Part shown: piece after piece, positions 46,585-57,669 of the stretch | Position numbering within the stretch: the first letter of the stretch is position 1 | Layout: every line of letters starts with the position of its first letter | Program-made: the position numbers and the translations under genes | The notes under the pieces: model-generated | Database searches by the model: none | Told to the model about the DNA's origin: nothing | What the model saw: only the letters and a program-made list of their open reading frames with translations | Assembly (NCBI RefSeq): GCF_029168945.1 | Contig: NC_083604.1 | Span: 7,370,812-7,434,811, forward strand | Source of the DNA: Cannabis sativa | Taxonomy: Eukaryota > Streptophyta > Magnoliopsida > Rosales > Cannabaceae | DNA length: 64,000 nucleotides | Direction of reading: 5' to 3'

Positions 46585-47094
46585 AAACGACATGTCGTTT
46601 TCCAAAAAACGACGTGTCGTTTGCCCAAAACGACGTGTCGTTTGTCAAAAACGACGTGTCGTTTGAAAGCCTTCAGTTTAGCTGTCGTTGTTGAAAAACG
46701 AAATGTCGTTTTTCACATTGTGGAAAACGACATGTCGTTTATAGTTTATGCCTCAGCCCTGCATTGAGTAAAACGACGTGTCGTTTTTCCGTTAGGGAAA
46801 ACGACGTGTCGTTTTCTTCTTCATTTTCAGCCCTTCAAGTTTTTCCAAAACGACGTGTCGTTTGAAAGCCTTCATTTCAGCTGTCGTTTGTAGTAAACGA
46901 CATGTCGTTTGTCACACTCGTGAAAAACGACATGTCGTTTTCGTCTTCTCGAGGTACCTCTTCATGGATGAAACGACATGTCGTTTTTACCTTAGGGAAA
47001 ACGACACGTCGTTTTTATACGTTTACGCACACTTTAGAATATAAAAAAAAAACGACATGTCGTTTTTGCCTTTTGCAAAAACGACATGTCGTTT
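46585..47094. repeat. Array of fifteen 16-bp palindromes, AAACGAC(A/G)TGTCGTTT
   Basis: Copies start at 46585, 46607, 46628, 46649, 46696, 46725, 46771, 46799, 46848, 46895, 46925, 46971, 46999, 47050 and 47079. Six or seven are the perfect palindrome with central CATG; most others have central CGTG, one has CACG, and one (46696) has a mismatch. Spacing is irregular. A higher-order ~200-bp duplication is visible: positions 46649-46847 recur at 46848-47049. The array lies in the transcribed leader between primer site and gag and occurs in neither LTR. Confidence 0.93.
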
Positions 47095-48340
47095 AGCGAT
47101 ATGGATTTTTCAAAAAAAAAAAAAAAAAAAGGAATAATTCCGAATTTTTGATAAATTTTTTATTTATTTGGAATATTAATCATTTTCCTATTTTGTGTGT
47201 TAATTTAGTCAATAAATTGTATTTAGTTAATTTTCCAGTTTTGTTTAATACATATATATAGTATAAATTGAAAATGGAAATTTGTTTAAATTTGGTAATT
47301 TATTACATGATTTATTTAGGCATGTAAAAATTGTGCTAATTTGTGCATTTAATTATATATTACCAAATTTATGCAATTTATTGTCTAAATTAATTTTGAA
47401 AAATCTGCCATTAATTTCATATTAAGGAATTTGCATTTAATTAATGATCATACATTAATTGTATTATTTTGTATTTAATTGACAAATTTATGTTTAATGC
47501 AATTAATTTAGATTTGTATGATTTAAATGCTCTACATAAATTCCTTTTATAGTGCTAGATATATTTAGAAATATTCAAACATTAAGATAGGTTGAATATT
47601 TTATTTAGCAATTAAGTTTCATAAAACTTCATAAAATTATTCATAAAATATTCATAAAACTTTATAAAATGAATAAAATATGAATAAAACGTAAGTAATT
47701 TTGTGGTTTGACATAAGAAAACATGAACCTGGGACAAATGCTCATATCTAGAACGGTTTTTAATGATCTTCGGACGACCACACTAGGAGCACTAATCTCA
47801 GTGATTGTCTATTATGTTAATAACGAAATTACTTTTAGGTAGAGCCCAATACCTAATGTCTAAAGTGAAAATATAATTTTTTATAATTAGGGAGTAGCCA
47901 CAGCATCTTTAATTATATAAAATTATATATTAATTAAAATTCACCTTAATGGACAAAACTTGTAATTAATTATTTGGATATAATAATTTTACCCCACAGG
48001 GATTTTATTATATTTTTATAATTAATTAGGATAATATATTAAGTTAAATTCTCTTAATTTACCCCACAGGGAGTTATGAGGATTTGAATTAATAGTGTTA
48101 TCACAAATTTTAATTAAAGATAGATTTCATTCCTCCATTATTTCTAAATTAAATACTTCATTAAATCTATCATAAAGTTCATCCAATTTTATTAGATTTA
48201 AAATTTAGCCCACAGGCAATTTTAGATTTAATAAAATTTTCATCTTCATCATGTTTCTACATTGGTAAAACATGAATTCATTAAAGCCTCAATTCTTTTA
48301 ACATCTAAATTTTTGTAATCCTATTCTTGCAGCTATTTCA
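47095..48340. other. Rest of the Copia leader
   Basis: A+T-rich, non-coding. An A18 run at 47112-47130 and two copies of TTACCCCACAGGGA/TTT (near 47990 and 48059, with a related GCCCACAGG at 48207) suggest small internal repeats. No open frame of note. Confidence 0.55.
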
Positions 48341-51300
48341 TCCACCTCTAAATATGCTGAAATCACTAGTGAAATCCCTGAGCTTAGGAGTGACAACTTC
48401 AAAATCTGGAAGGAACGAGTTCTTCTCCACCTAGCTTGCAGCGACATGGATTATGCAATAAGGAAAGATGAACCACCGCTATCAACGATACTAGCACTGC
48501 TCGTCGAGATTACCTTTGCGTGAAAAGTGGGAGCAATCTAATCGTCTCTGCATCATGTTCATTATGTCCGAATTCCTATGGGAATGCGTGGATCGGTGGA
48601 GCCACACGAGAAGGTGAAAGACTTTATCAAAGTTATGGATGAGCGCTTTGACACTTCGGATAAATCCTTGTTCATCAACCTCATCCAAGAGTTCTCGTCC
48701 ACAAAACTCACCGGTGTTAAAGGAGTTCGAGAACACATTTCTAAAATGAGGGACATCACTGCTCATTTGAAGAAACTCGACGTTATCATTCCTGATACCT
48801 TCCTGGTTCATTACATCCTTCACAATCTTCCTCCACAGTATGGGCCTTTCAAAATTTCCTACAACACACATAAAGAAAAATGGACTATCAATGAATTGAT
48901 GACCATGTGTGTTCAAGAGGAAGCCAGGCTCCTACAGGAGCAAGGAGAAAGTGTTCACCTGACCACTCAACCTAAGAAACACAAGCCATTCAAGAAGAAC
49001 AAAGGGAAAAAGCCCATGGCTCCCAAGGCTGCCATAAAGAAAGATTCCATCAAATGTTTCTTTTGTAAACAAAAGGGACATGCTAAAAGGGAGTGCAGCC
49101 AGTTCAAGAAATGGATGGATGACAAAGGTAATCCAATTTCCTTAGTATGTTATGAATCTAATATGGCTAATGTTAATCTTAACACATGGTGGATTGATTC
49201 CGGTTCAACAATTCACATAACAAATTCCTTGCAGGATATTCAAAATCTAAGGAAGCCAGTGGCAAGTGAGCAAAGCATCTTATCTGGAAACAAGATGGGC
49301 TCACATGTGGAAGCTATTGGAACATGCAATTTAGTTTTAAGTAATGGTTTTATTTTAAAGTTAGAAAAGACCTTTTATGTACCAAGTTTCTCTAGAAACT
49401 TGATTTCAGTTTCAAGACTTATACCCTTTGGTTTTTCCTTTACATTTTCGTACAAATATTTCAATTTATATTATAAATGCGAATGTGTTGGAAATGGTAT
49501 TTTGTACGATGGTCTTTCTTGCCTTAATTTACAAAATAATACCACTAATAATGTTATGCATGTTCACGGCGGCACTAAAAGATGTGTTATGAAAGAGGAT
49601 TCCTGTACATTGTGGCACCGGAGATTGGGACATATCTCCATTGATAGAATTAAAAGATTGGTAAAAGATGGGGTACTCAATACCTTAGATTTTACTGACT
49701 TTGATACTTGTGTGGATTGCATTAAGGGAAAGCAAACCTCCAAGTCTGTCAAAACTGGTGTCCATAGGAGTTCTGAAATATTAGAAATCATTCATACTGA
49801 TATATGTAGTCCAGATATGGAGTCACATGGTCAGAAATACTTCATCTCATTCATAGATGATTACTCACGCTACATGTATATCTACTTACTTCATAATAAA
49901 AGTGAAGCATTAGATGTCTTTAAGATATTTAAAGCTGAAGTAGAGAAACAATGCAACAAGCAAATTAAGATAGTGAGATCAGATAGAGGAGGTGAGTATT
50001 ATGGTAGATACACAGAAGATGGACAAGCACACAGTGCATTTGCGAAGTTTCTTGAAGAAAATGGGATTGTTGCCCATTACACCTTGCCCGGTACACCCGA
50101 GCAAAATGGTGTTGCAGAAAGAAGAAACCGAACATTAATGGACATGGTGCGGAGTATGCTTAGTAGCAACTCTAACCTTCCTAAATCCTTGTGGACTGAA
50201 GCATTAAAGACATCCGTGTACATATTAAACCGAGTTCCAACAAAGGCGATCTCAAAAACTCCTTTTGAATTATGGAAAGGTTGGAAACCAAGTTTGAATC
50301 ATGTACGCATTTGGGGATGTCCATCTGAAGTCAGAATATATAATCCACAAGAGAAGAAATTGGACCCAAGAACCATAAGCGGATTCTTTATAGGGTACGC
50401 TGAAAAGTCTAAAGGTTACAAGTTTTATTGTCCATCTCATAGTACAAGAATTGTGGAATCAAGGAATGCAAAATTTCTTGAGAATGCCTTGATCAGTGGG
50501 AGTGATCAATCAAAGGACTTAGGTCCTGAGAAAGATCCTTCAGAACCTTCCACTTCAAAGGCAAGATTGATAATGGTTAACACTCCTGTCGTTCAAACGA
50601 ATGTTGAACAACCATTACCAATCACTGAAGATCCACAAGTTGGTAATGATAATCCAGTAGATCAAAATGTTCAAGAGTTGCCTGCAACTGTTGAACAACC
50701 TGCTGAACTCCGCCTTTGCTCCACAAGAGCCTGTTGGTGAAGTCTTAAGAAGATCTACTAGACCTATCAAACCAAGGATTTATAAAGACTATGTTGTGTA
50801 TTTATTAGAATCTGATATTGGAATTGGAAATGATCCAGAAACGTTTTTACAAGCTATGAACAGTAGAGAATCAAAATTGTGGTACAATGCTATGGATGAT
50901 GAAATGAATTCTATGAGGTGCAACGAGTACGGGAACTTGTAAAGTTGCCTAATGGGGCGAGAGCCATTGGCTGTAAATGGGTCTATAAAACTAAGAAAGA
51001 CTCATTAGGCAACACTGAGAGGTACAAAGCGAGACTTGTTGCTAAAGGATTCACTCAAGAGGAAGGAATTGACTATACGGAGACTTTTTCTCCTGTATCA
51101 AAGAAAGATTCCCTGAGAGTCATCTTGGCATTAGTTGCTCATTTTGATTTAGAGCTGGAGCAGATGGATGTAAAACCGCTTTCGAATGGTGATCTAGAGG
51201 AGGAGGTATACATGAAACAACCAGAAGGATTCACCTCTAGTGAAGGTCAGGATTTGGTATGCAAGCTCAAGAAGTCCATCTATGGATTAAAACAAGCATC

Positions 51301-52399
51301 CCGCCAATGGTATTTAAAATTTCATGATGTCATCTCTTCCTTTGGATTTGAAGAGAATGTCATGGATCAATGCATATACACGAAGGAAAGTGGGAGTAAG
51401 ATCTCGTTTTCTTGTTTTATATGTGGACGATATTCTTCTTGCATCCAATGATAAAGGGTTGCTACGTGAAGTGAAACAATTTCTTTCAAAGAACTTTGAG
51501 ATGAAAGACATGGGTGAAGCATCCTATGTCATAGGCATTAAGATTCATAGAGATAGATACCGAGGTATCTTAGGTTTATCTCAAGAAGCCTACATCAACG
51601 TAGTTTTAGAAAGATTTCATATGAAAGATTGTTCACCGAGCGTTGCTCCAATTATGAAGGGTGATAAATTAAATTTGAGCCAGTGCCCAAAGAATGATTT
51701 TGAAAGAGAACAAATGAAGAACATTCCTTATGCTTCTGCTGTCGGAAGCCTAATGTATGCTCAGGTGTGCACAAGACCCGACATTGCTTATTCTATCGGA
51801 ATGTTAGGAAGATTTCAGAGTAACCCGGGGATAGACCACTGGAAAGCTGCAAAGAAAGTAATGAGGTATCTTCGTGGTACTAAGGATTACAAACCGATGT
51901 TCAAACGAACCGACAATCTAGAAGTAGTTGGCTACTCGGACTCGGATTTCGCCGGTTGCACCGATTCACGTAAATCTACATCCGGTTACGTGTTTATGTT
52001 TCTTGGTGGAGCCGTGTCTGGAGGAGTAACAAACAAACTTTGTTGCTACTTCTACTATGGAGGCTGAGTTCGTTTCTTGTTTTGAGGCTACATCACATGG
52101 TGTATGGCTAAAGAGTTTCATTTCAGGCCTTAGAGTGGTTGATTCCATTGCAAGGCCGCTAAAGATGTTCTCGTGACAATTCGACTGCTGTTTTCATGGC
52201 TAAGAACAACAAAAGTGGAAGTCGAAGCAAGCACATCGACATTAAGTACTTAGCTATTAGAGAACGTGTTAAGGAAAATAAAGTGGTCATTCAACACATT
52301 AGCACTGAATTGATGATTGCCGATCCTATGACAAAAGGCTTGCCACCTCATAAATTCAAGGATCATGTAGAGAACATGGGACTTGGTTCCCTTATGTAA
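48341..52399 (+). pseudogene. gag-pol of the long-leader Copia, broken by frameshifts
   Basis: gag begins around 48341 (ISSTSKYAEITSEIPEL) without a visible ATG in place and is shifted near 48500-48570. A 720-codon frame (48578-50740) then covers gag core, a CCHC knuckle (CFFCKQKGHAKREC), protease DSGSTIHIT, integrase zinc region (WHRRLGHISIDR...CVDCIKGK) and core (IHTDICSP, RSDRGGEY, GTPEQNGVAERRNRT). Frame changes near 50710, 50930, 51410 and 52030 divide the RT (KARLVAKGFTQEEGIDYTETFSP; LYVDDILLAS) and RNase H (SDSDFAGC; GSRSKHIDIKY). The RT motif AFL(N/H)G is altered to PLSNG. Most domains are recognisable, so decay is recent, but the protein is not functional. Confidence 0.9.
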
Positions 52400-52700
52400 T
52401 TTGTACAAATAAAGTTATTATTAATGAAACTCTTATTTTGATTTTTCTCATATTTATGCGCATCTTAATTTTACATTTGAGAAAAATTTCAGAGGACCTG
52501 AATAAACATAAGGTTTAGGGTTTATTCACTTAAGTACATTGCCACATAAAGTACATTGTTATATAATAAATGTATTGTAATACATGGAAGATAATACTCG
52601 ATTCATAATGAGGACATGTCGCTATGATTCGTATGTTTATTATATAATGAGGAACGTTGGGTTTGAATATTTTAGTTTAAATGCTGACCAAGTGGGAGAA

Positions 52701-53209
52701 TATTAGAATATTTTTATTTATGGAAATTATTTTCTAATTAAGGAAATGATTTTCTATTTAAGGAAATAAATAAATAATTGATTTTCTGATAAATGAATAT
52801 TTTATATTCATTAAATACGACAAAATCAATTATGTAATATTCTATATATGGTCAGATTTCTATATTCATTACCTGATTTGATTTCCTGAATTAATTGTCA
52901 AAATATTCTGACAATTAATGTGGCGAAGATACTGATGGAGTATCTCACCTATAAATATAGGGTCTCGGTCCCCGAGCTCCTCACTCATTCTGAATCCATT
53001 CAGCAAATTCCATCTAAAGAGAGTTGAGAGAGCGAGGAAGCCCGAACTCCAATACTGAAGCTATCGCAGGGATTGAAGCTCAAAGATCAATGGCTGGAGG
53101 TACATCGATCCTTTCATTGCATATATTATTGATATGATTACAGTTTATTTTCCGCATTTCATATCATTTGTATATGCTATATTACATACACTATATATAT
53201 AGTCTAACA
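52701..53209 (+). repeat. 3' LTR of the long-leader Copia
   Basis: 509 bp with the same TATTAG start and CTAACA end; differs from the 5' LTR by a handful of substitutions and small indels near 53050 and 53175. Confidence 0.92.
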
Positions 53210-53381
53210 TGGCCTATTCTCTTCGAATGCCGTTGGGGCGGTACTTTTGGAGAAGTCTATAAGAGGCAAATTAATTTCTAGACAATTTCTTGAATAAGTT
53301 TTATTTGATTAATTTATGGAATTAATTGTTTTTGTTTTATAATGTCAATTTCTTCTATGAGTTTTTAGCTTTTATGCCTCT

Positions 53382-53531
53382 GTTTTTAAATTAGTAGATT
53401 GGATAATAATAATGGTAATTGGTTGGTCATGCAATATTTGGAGGGAGTAATTTTTTGTTTCTAAATTAGTAGATTGTATAATAATAATGGTAATTGGTTG
53501 GTCATGCAATATTTGGAGGGAGTAATTTTTT
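53382..53531 (+). repeat. 75-bp tandem duplication in Helitron 1
   Basis: Two nearly identical units (53382-53456, 53457-53531) containing GGTAATTGGTTGGTCATGCA. Non-coding. Confidence 0.85.
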
Positions 53532-53649
53532 ATTCAGTAGTGATTATAGTATCTCTGCTTATGAACTGTTAGGAAATTCAAGAAGAGTACATATAAGAAA
53601 CTGTATATTACCATAGAATTTATGATGAGTAACAAGTTACTATGATAAC

Positions 53650-53936
53650 CCGGCATGGGAGGGTGTTGGCGTCGTGGCTTCAGCTCGTAAACTTATAGGG
53701 TCTACAAATCCTCTTCAAGCACAACTTTGAACCATAAGAGGAGATCTTCCTGTTCAAACTGGAAGGTGGGGTGCTTTATGCTTATGCATTAATTTGATTT
53801 AAAGTAAATTTAATTGTATTTAGTTGCAAAATATTTATCAACGAACTATAAAGTTACGAAAGAGGTCTGATATGAACTCACTGGCAGGAATGTGGTTCCT
53901 GGAGTGACAACCCTGAAAATGGCAAGCGTGAAATAG
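53650..53936 (+). pseudogene. Nucleoside diphosphate kinase gene fragment, two exons with intron
   Basis: The first exon (about 53650-53765) reads AWEGVGVVASARKLIGSTNPLQAQ, a stop, then TIRGDL.VQTGR, the central part of NDPK. It ends at a GT. The second (from 53888) reads R-NVV-G, then after a one-base loss SDNPENGKREIG, the region just after the active-site His in NDPK. The His itself has become Pro (NVVPG for NVVHG). The intron between (53766-53887) is retained, so the piece came from genomic DNA, not from mRNA. A nonsense codon, a frameshift and loss of the catalytic His make it non-functional. It lies inside Helitron 1, as expected of a captured fragment. Confidence 0.85.
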
Positions 53937-54869
53937 GTAAGGCCTTTACTGTCTTACTGTTGTAATACTATATAGTGTTTTAAAATGTTTTACTTTAAAT
54001 TGCTTTTTTGAGAGAGCTGTTGTTGGTCTTTCAACACTATTTTCATGGGTGAGAGAATAGCTTCTTTGTTTTAATTCATTTTAGAGATTCCTTTTTTTAG
54101 CTACACCATGTTTGACAAGTTGATTGCTATGGCAGGTGGCAGGGAACTTAAAGTTATCTTCCGTAAGTTGGCAATTCTTTATATGATTTTGCTTCCTTAG
54201 AGTGCAGTAAAGAATTCCTTACCCAAATTGTTACAAGAGAGTTTAGGGACATTTCTTTATGTATGATTTTGTCAAGCTGAAGAGAAAGTTTCCTTTTCTG
54301 ATTGTTAATATATGAGAATTTGTATGTTATTGGTTTATTAATATATGTGAATTTCTTTGATATGTTATTGTAGGATTAGTTTCACTTCTTTTGTTTAGTA
54401 CACTTGTTAGAATTGTTGCTAAAATCAATTTGTTACAGCTTATTTTATTTGCTTCAGAGTTTCTATCTTTTAAGGTAAGTGCTTTTTTTTATTATTATTC
54501 ATGTTTGGTTAATTCGTCCGTTTTATAAAGATTAGAAAAATATATGTATAAATATTACACATTATGTATTTTATCCGTTGTATATATACACATATGTGTA
54601 TAAATATACATACATGTGTATATATACATATATTTTAATTAGATTAAGATTTAAAAGTTAAGATTATACAATAATAAAATATAGGTAAAAGTCGGTGGCT
54701 TTAGAGTTCTATAAAAGAGAAGGTCTGTTGTATAAATTTAGTCCTTACTGATGAGATAACAATGATCTCTTCCTTCCACTTGCCTTTTATAAGTTGAATT
54801 TTTTAATTAAATTAATCATGCACACTATGTCTAATCATCTTAAACGAAAATAAATAATTATTTGCAGGA
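53937..54869. other. Helitron 1 interior, non-coding
   Basis: A+T-rich with a TATATACA-type tract at 54540-54635. No further gene fragment recognised. Confidence 0.5.
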
Positions 54870-55393
54870 ACACCGTCGCTTTGTCGCCACTACTATGTTC
54901 AATTTATCCACAAAAAAATGGACAATTCAATTATATGCAGACCCAGCTATAATGAAAAGTGCAAAATATAAAATTACGCTATTGTCTCTGTCAAAGCAAA
55001 GGAAGATTAAAATCCAACTATGAGTATCATTATTTTTCTTATCTATAATTTTTAGACAGATGTTATCTTCAATTATCAACAATTTAGAGATTGATTTTTA
55101 ATTTTTTTTTTTATCTTATACACATTTAAGTTTGTTTCCTTAAGTATTTGAACATCAATTTTTAGTTTATTTTTGGATTATCTTAGGAACATATTTAAAT
55201 TATCAAGTTTTCTTAAACACTAATATATTGCCTAAAAATTATAAATTATATTATTTAAATATACATAATAATAATCTCACTTAATAATTAATAATATTTT
55301 TTCTTTAATTTTTAAGTGTATCACTTTTAAATAAAATAAAAAAAGCCTAATATAAAACTAAGTATACGTGCCTCGCACGTAGCTTTCTTCTAA
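54870..55393 (+). repeat. Helitron 3'-end repeat, copy 1
   Basis: About 520 bp, closely matching 56222-56765, from a CTACTATGTTCAATTTATC-like block to the terminal hairpin. Confidence 0.85.
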
Positions 55394-55395
55394 TA

Positions 55396-56765
55396 TCTAT
55401 TCTATATATAAGTGTGCCTATATAACAGAATTCTTGGTTTATGAGAAATTCATGGGTGACTTTTTATTTATATTATTTATTCTATATAAAATATGCCTAT
55501 ATAACAGAATTCTTGGTTTATGAAAAATCTATGGGTGACTTTTTATTTATATTAAAAATAAAATGGTTTATGAGAAATTCATAGGTCACTTTTTATTTAT
55601 ATATAATAAAATAAATCCCATTAAATCCAAAAAAAAATAGAATTAGATTTTTGCTGTTGTACATCTACGATTGAGTTTTTTTAATTATTTATTGTATTCC
55701 TTTTCCTTTTACAATTTGGACATTCTCATGAATCACACATAATATTCCAATCCGGACTTCTCGTTTTTATTCTTCACAACTTAATAACAAAATATATAAG
55801 TAATAATAATTAAAAAAAAGAAGCGTGACTTTTATCAAAGTTCACAAAACCAAGCATCAATGACGAAAAAAATCCAACAGAGTTTATAGCTAACAAATGA
55901 TTGTAAGTGCTCGGCATATGCATTAATTTCCAGGAGCAAAGTTTTTTAAAATTACGTAATAATTTGCATATATGCTGCAAACACAATATACAAAAAATAA
56001 AGAAGAATATGGAAGAAAGATAAAGAGACCATTATTCACATCTAGAAAGGTAGTAGAGATAATAATGTTAACTTTTTATTTTTTTTTCTTTTTTTCATTT
56101 TTTTTTTGAATAAAGATAAATATGAAATTTTAATCGTATAGAGTTTTATTTTAATAAAATATAGTATTTTAAAATAATTTAAATTCAAATAATTTAATAG
56201 TGTTTTGTTATAGAATACTATTACTTTTTTGTCGACTCTACCATATTCAATTTATCAATAAAAAAAATGGACAATTTAGATATATGCGGACCCGGCTAGA
56301 ATGAAAAGTGCAAAATACAAAAATTATACTATTGTCTCTATCGAAGCAAATGAAGATTGAAATCCACTAATGAGTATCATTAGTTTTCTTATCTACAATT
56401 TTTAGACAAATGCTATTGTCAATTATTAACAATTTAGAGATTGATTTTTAATTTTCTTTTTATCTTACACCCATTTAAGTAATGTTTCTTTAAGTATTGG
56501 AACATTAATTTTTAATTTATTTTTGGATTAACTTAAGAACATATTTAAATCATCAAGCTTTCTTAAACACTAATATATTGCATTCGGTATTCATTTTTAA
56601 TTGACAACATTATAAATTATAATATTTAGATACACATAATAATAATCTCACATAATAACTAATAATATTTTTTCTTTAATTTTTAATTGTATCACTTTCA
56701 AATAACATAAAAAAAAAATTAGCATAAAATTTAGTATACGTGCCTCACACGTAGCTTTTTGCTAG
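55396..56765 (+). mobile_element. Helitron 2, non-autonomous
   Basis: Starts TCTATTCTATATATAAG after an A (55395) and ends CTAG (56762-56765) before a T. The hairpin ACGTG/CACGT (56739-56743, 56748-56752) stands nine bases before CTAG. Length 1370 bp, no coding capacity. Its first ~85 bp are tandemly repeated (units from 55400 and 55480 and a partial third at about 55563, each with TTGGTTTATGA and GGTGACTTTTTATTTAT or close variants). It begins 2 bp after the end of Helitron 1. Confidence 0.82.
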
Positions 56766-57664
56766 TGCTATAATATGAGCATTGCTCCTTACTAAAGGGG
56801 TCTTTTTTGTAAGTGATGACCATTAGATAATATTTCGTTACTAAAGAGTCGTTATTGAAAATGAAAGTTAATTATATTTGGTATTTTCAAATTTTTTTTT
56901 TTTTAAATTTAATATTTTTTTGAAAATAGTTTCTCTTTTCTTAATGTGAAAAGTCTTTCAAATCAGATTGTAATTTTATTGGTGAATAAATATGTGATTT
57001 TCTTATTTAGATTATTTGGTATTTAATTTATATTTTTTAAGAAAAGTCTTAATATTTACTTTATTAATTCTTACTTGATTTCCTAGTCAAGGAAACGTGT
57101 AGAGCTATATCTTTAATGTACGTATATTTTATTTTCTTATTTATATAAGGAAACTTTGCTAAAAATTTGTCCATGGTGAATCCGTTTGAACGGAATGACA
57201 GTTTGTTTGAACAAATTCTGAACTTTTTATTTTTTTAGAATATTTTTCATTTATTTTTTGATTGTTTCCTTACTTGTAAAACACGACATGTTGTGTATTT
57301 ATTGAGAATATATTGTTACTCAAGTTATAGATTAATATAAAAAGAATAAAATATTTTATTATGTAATAAATGCTATATCTATATATGTTATTTTTTTTTA
57401 TAATTGATTTATTTTATTTCTTTTTTGATACGATTTCATTAATATCTCCATCTAAGTTGTGTGATGTCCAAAAAGAATTTTGTGGGAATGAAATTGGCTT
57501 TGATGGAGTCTAGATTTACAATGCTGACTAGACAGATCAAGATTTCATCTGTATACTTTCCATATCTATTTAGATAGAATTTCGTCATTTAATGAGTTTT
57601 TGTAAGAAAACTAATTAATGTTTTCTCTTTGTATTTAGACCTTTTGGAGCTCAGTTTTAAGGGT
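56766..57664. other. A+T-rich intergenic DNA
   Basis: No gene recognised. It could be the upstream part of the old LTR whose later part is at 59554-60893, since the solo LTR was inserted between them, but the similarity is too weak to call. Confidence 0.4.
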
Positions 57665-57669
57665 CATTT

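Larger units (their letters stand above)
45294..53209 (+). mobile_element. Copia LTR retrotransposon with long leader, inactivated
   Basis: LTRs at 45294-45805 and 52701-53209 are nearly identical. A perfect target duplication TGGCC lies at 45289-45293 and 53210-53214. The primer site TGGTATCAGAGC is at 45808-45819 and the purine tract CCAAGTGGGAGAA at 52688-52700. About 2.5 kb of leader precedes gag. The coding region is full-length but has several frameshifts. It sits inside Helitron 1. Confidence 0.94.
45067..55393 (+). mobile_element. Helitron 1 with captured NDPK gene fragment, split by a Copia
   Basis: The 5' end TCTATTTATAT follows an A (45066). The 3' end is CTAA (55390-55393) followed by T. 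Nine bases before CTAA stands a hairpin with stem ACGTGC/GCACGT (55366-55371, 55375-55380). TC start, terminal hairpin, CTRR end and A/T insertion flanks are the defining Helitron signs. The first ~200 bp match the starts of the elements at 55396 and 61847, and the last ~520 bp match the end of Helitron 2. Without the nested Copia it is about 2.4 kb and encodes no Rep/helicase, so it is non-autonomous. Confidence 0.78.

Noticed and set aside
46585..47094. Palindromic repeats resembling a CRISPR array
   Set aside because: Spacers are not of constant length, the repeats are 16 bp, and the locus is the leader of a plant Copia element.
45280..53270. Kinase-like GGTFGEVYK peptide after rejoining the Copia insertion site (near 53233-53262)
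   Set aside because: Only a few residues match a glycine-rich loop; stops follow at once and no other kinase motif is nearby.
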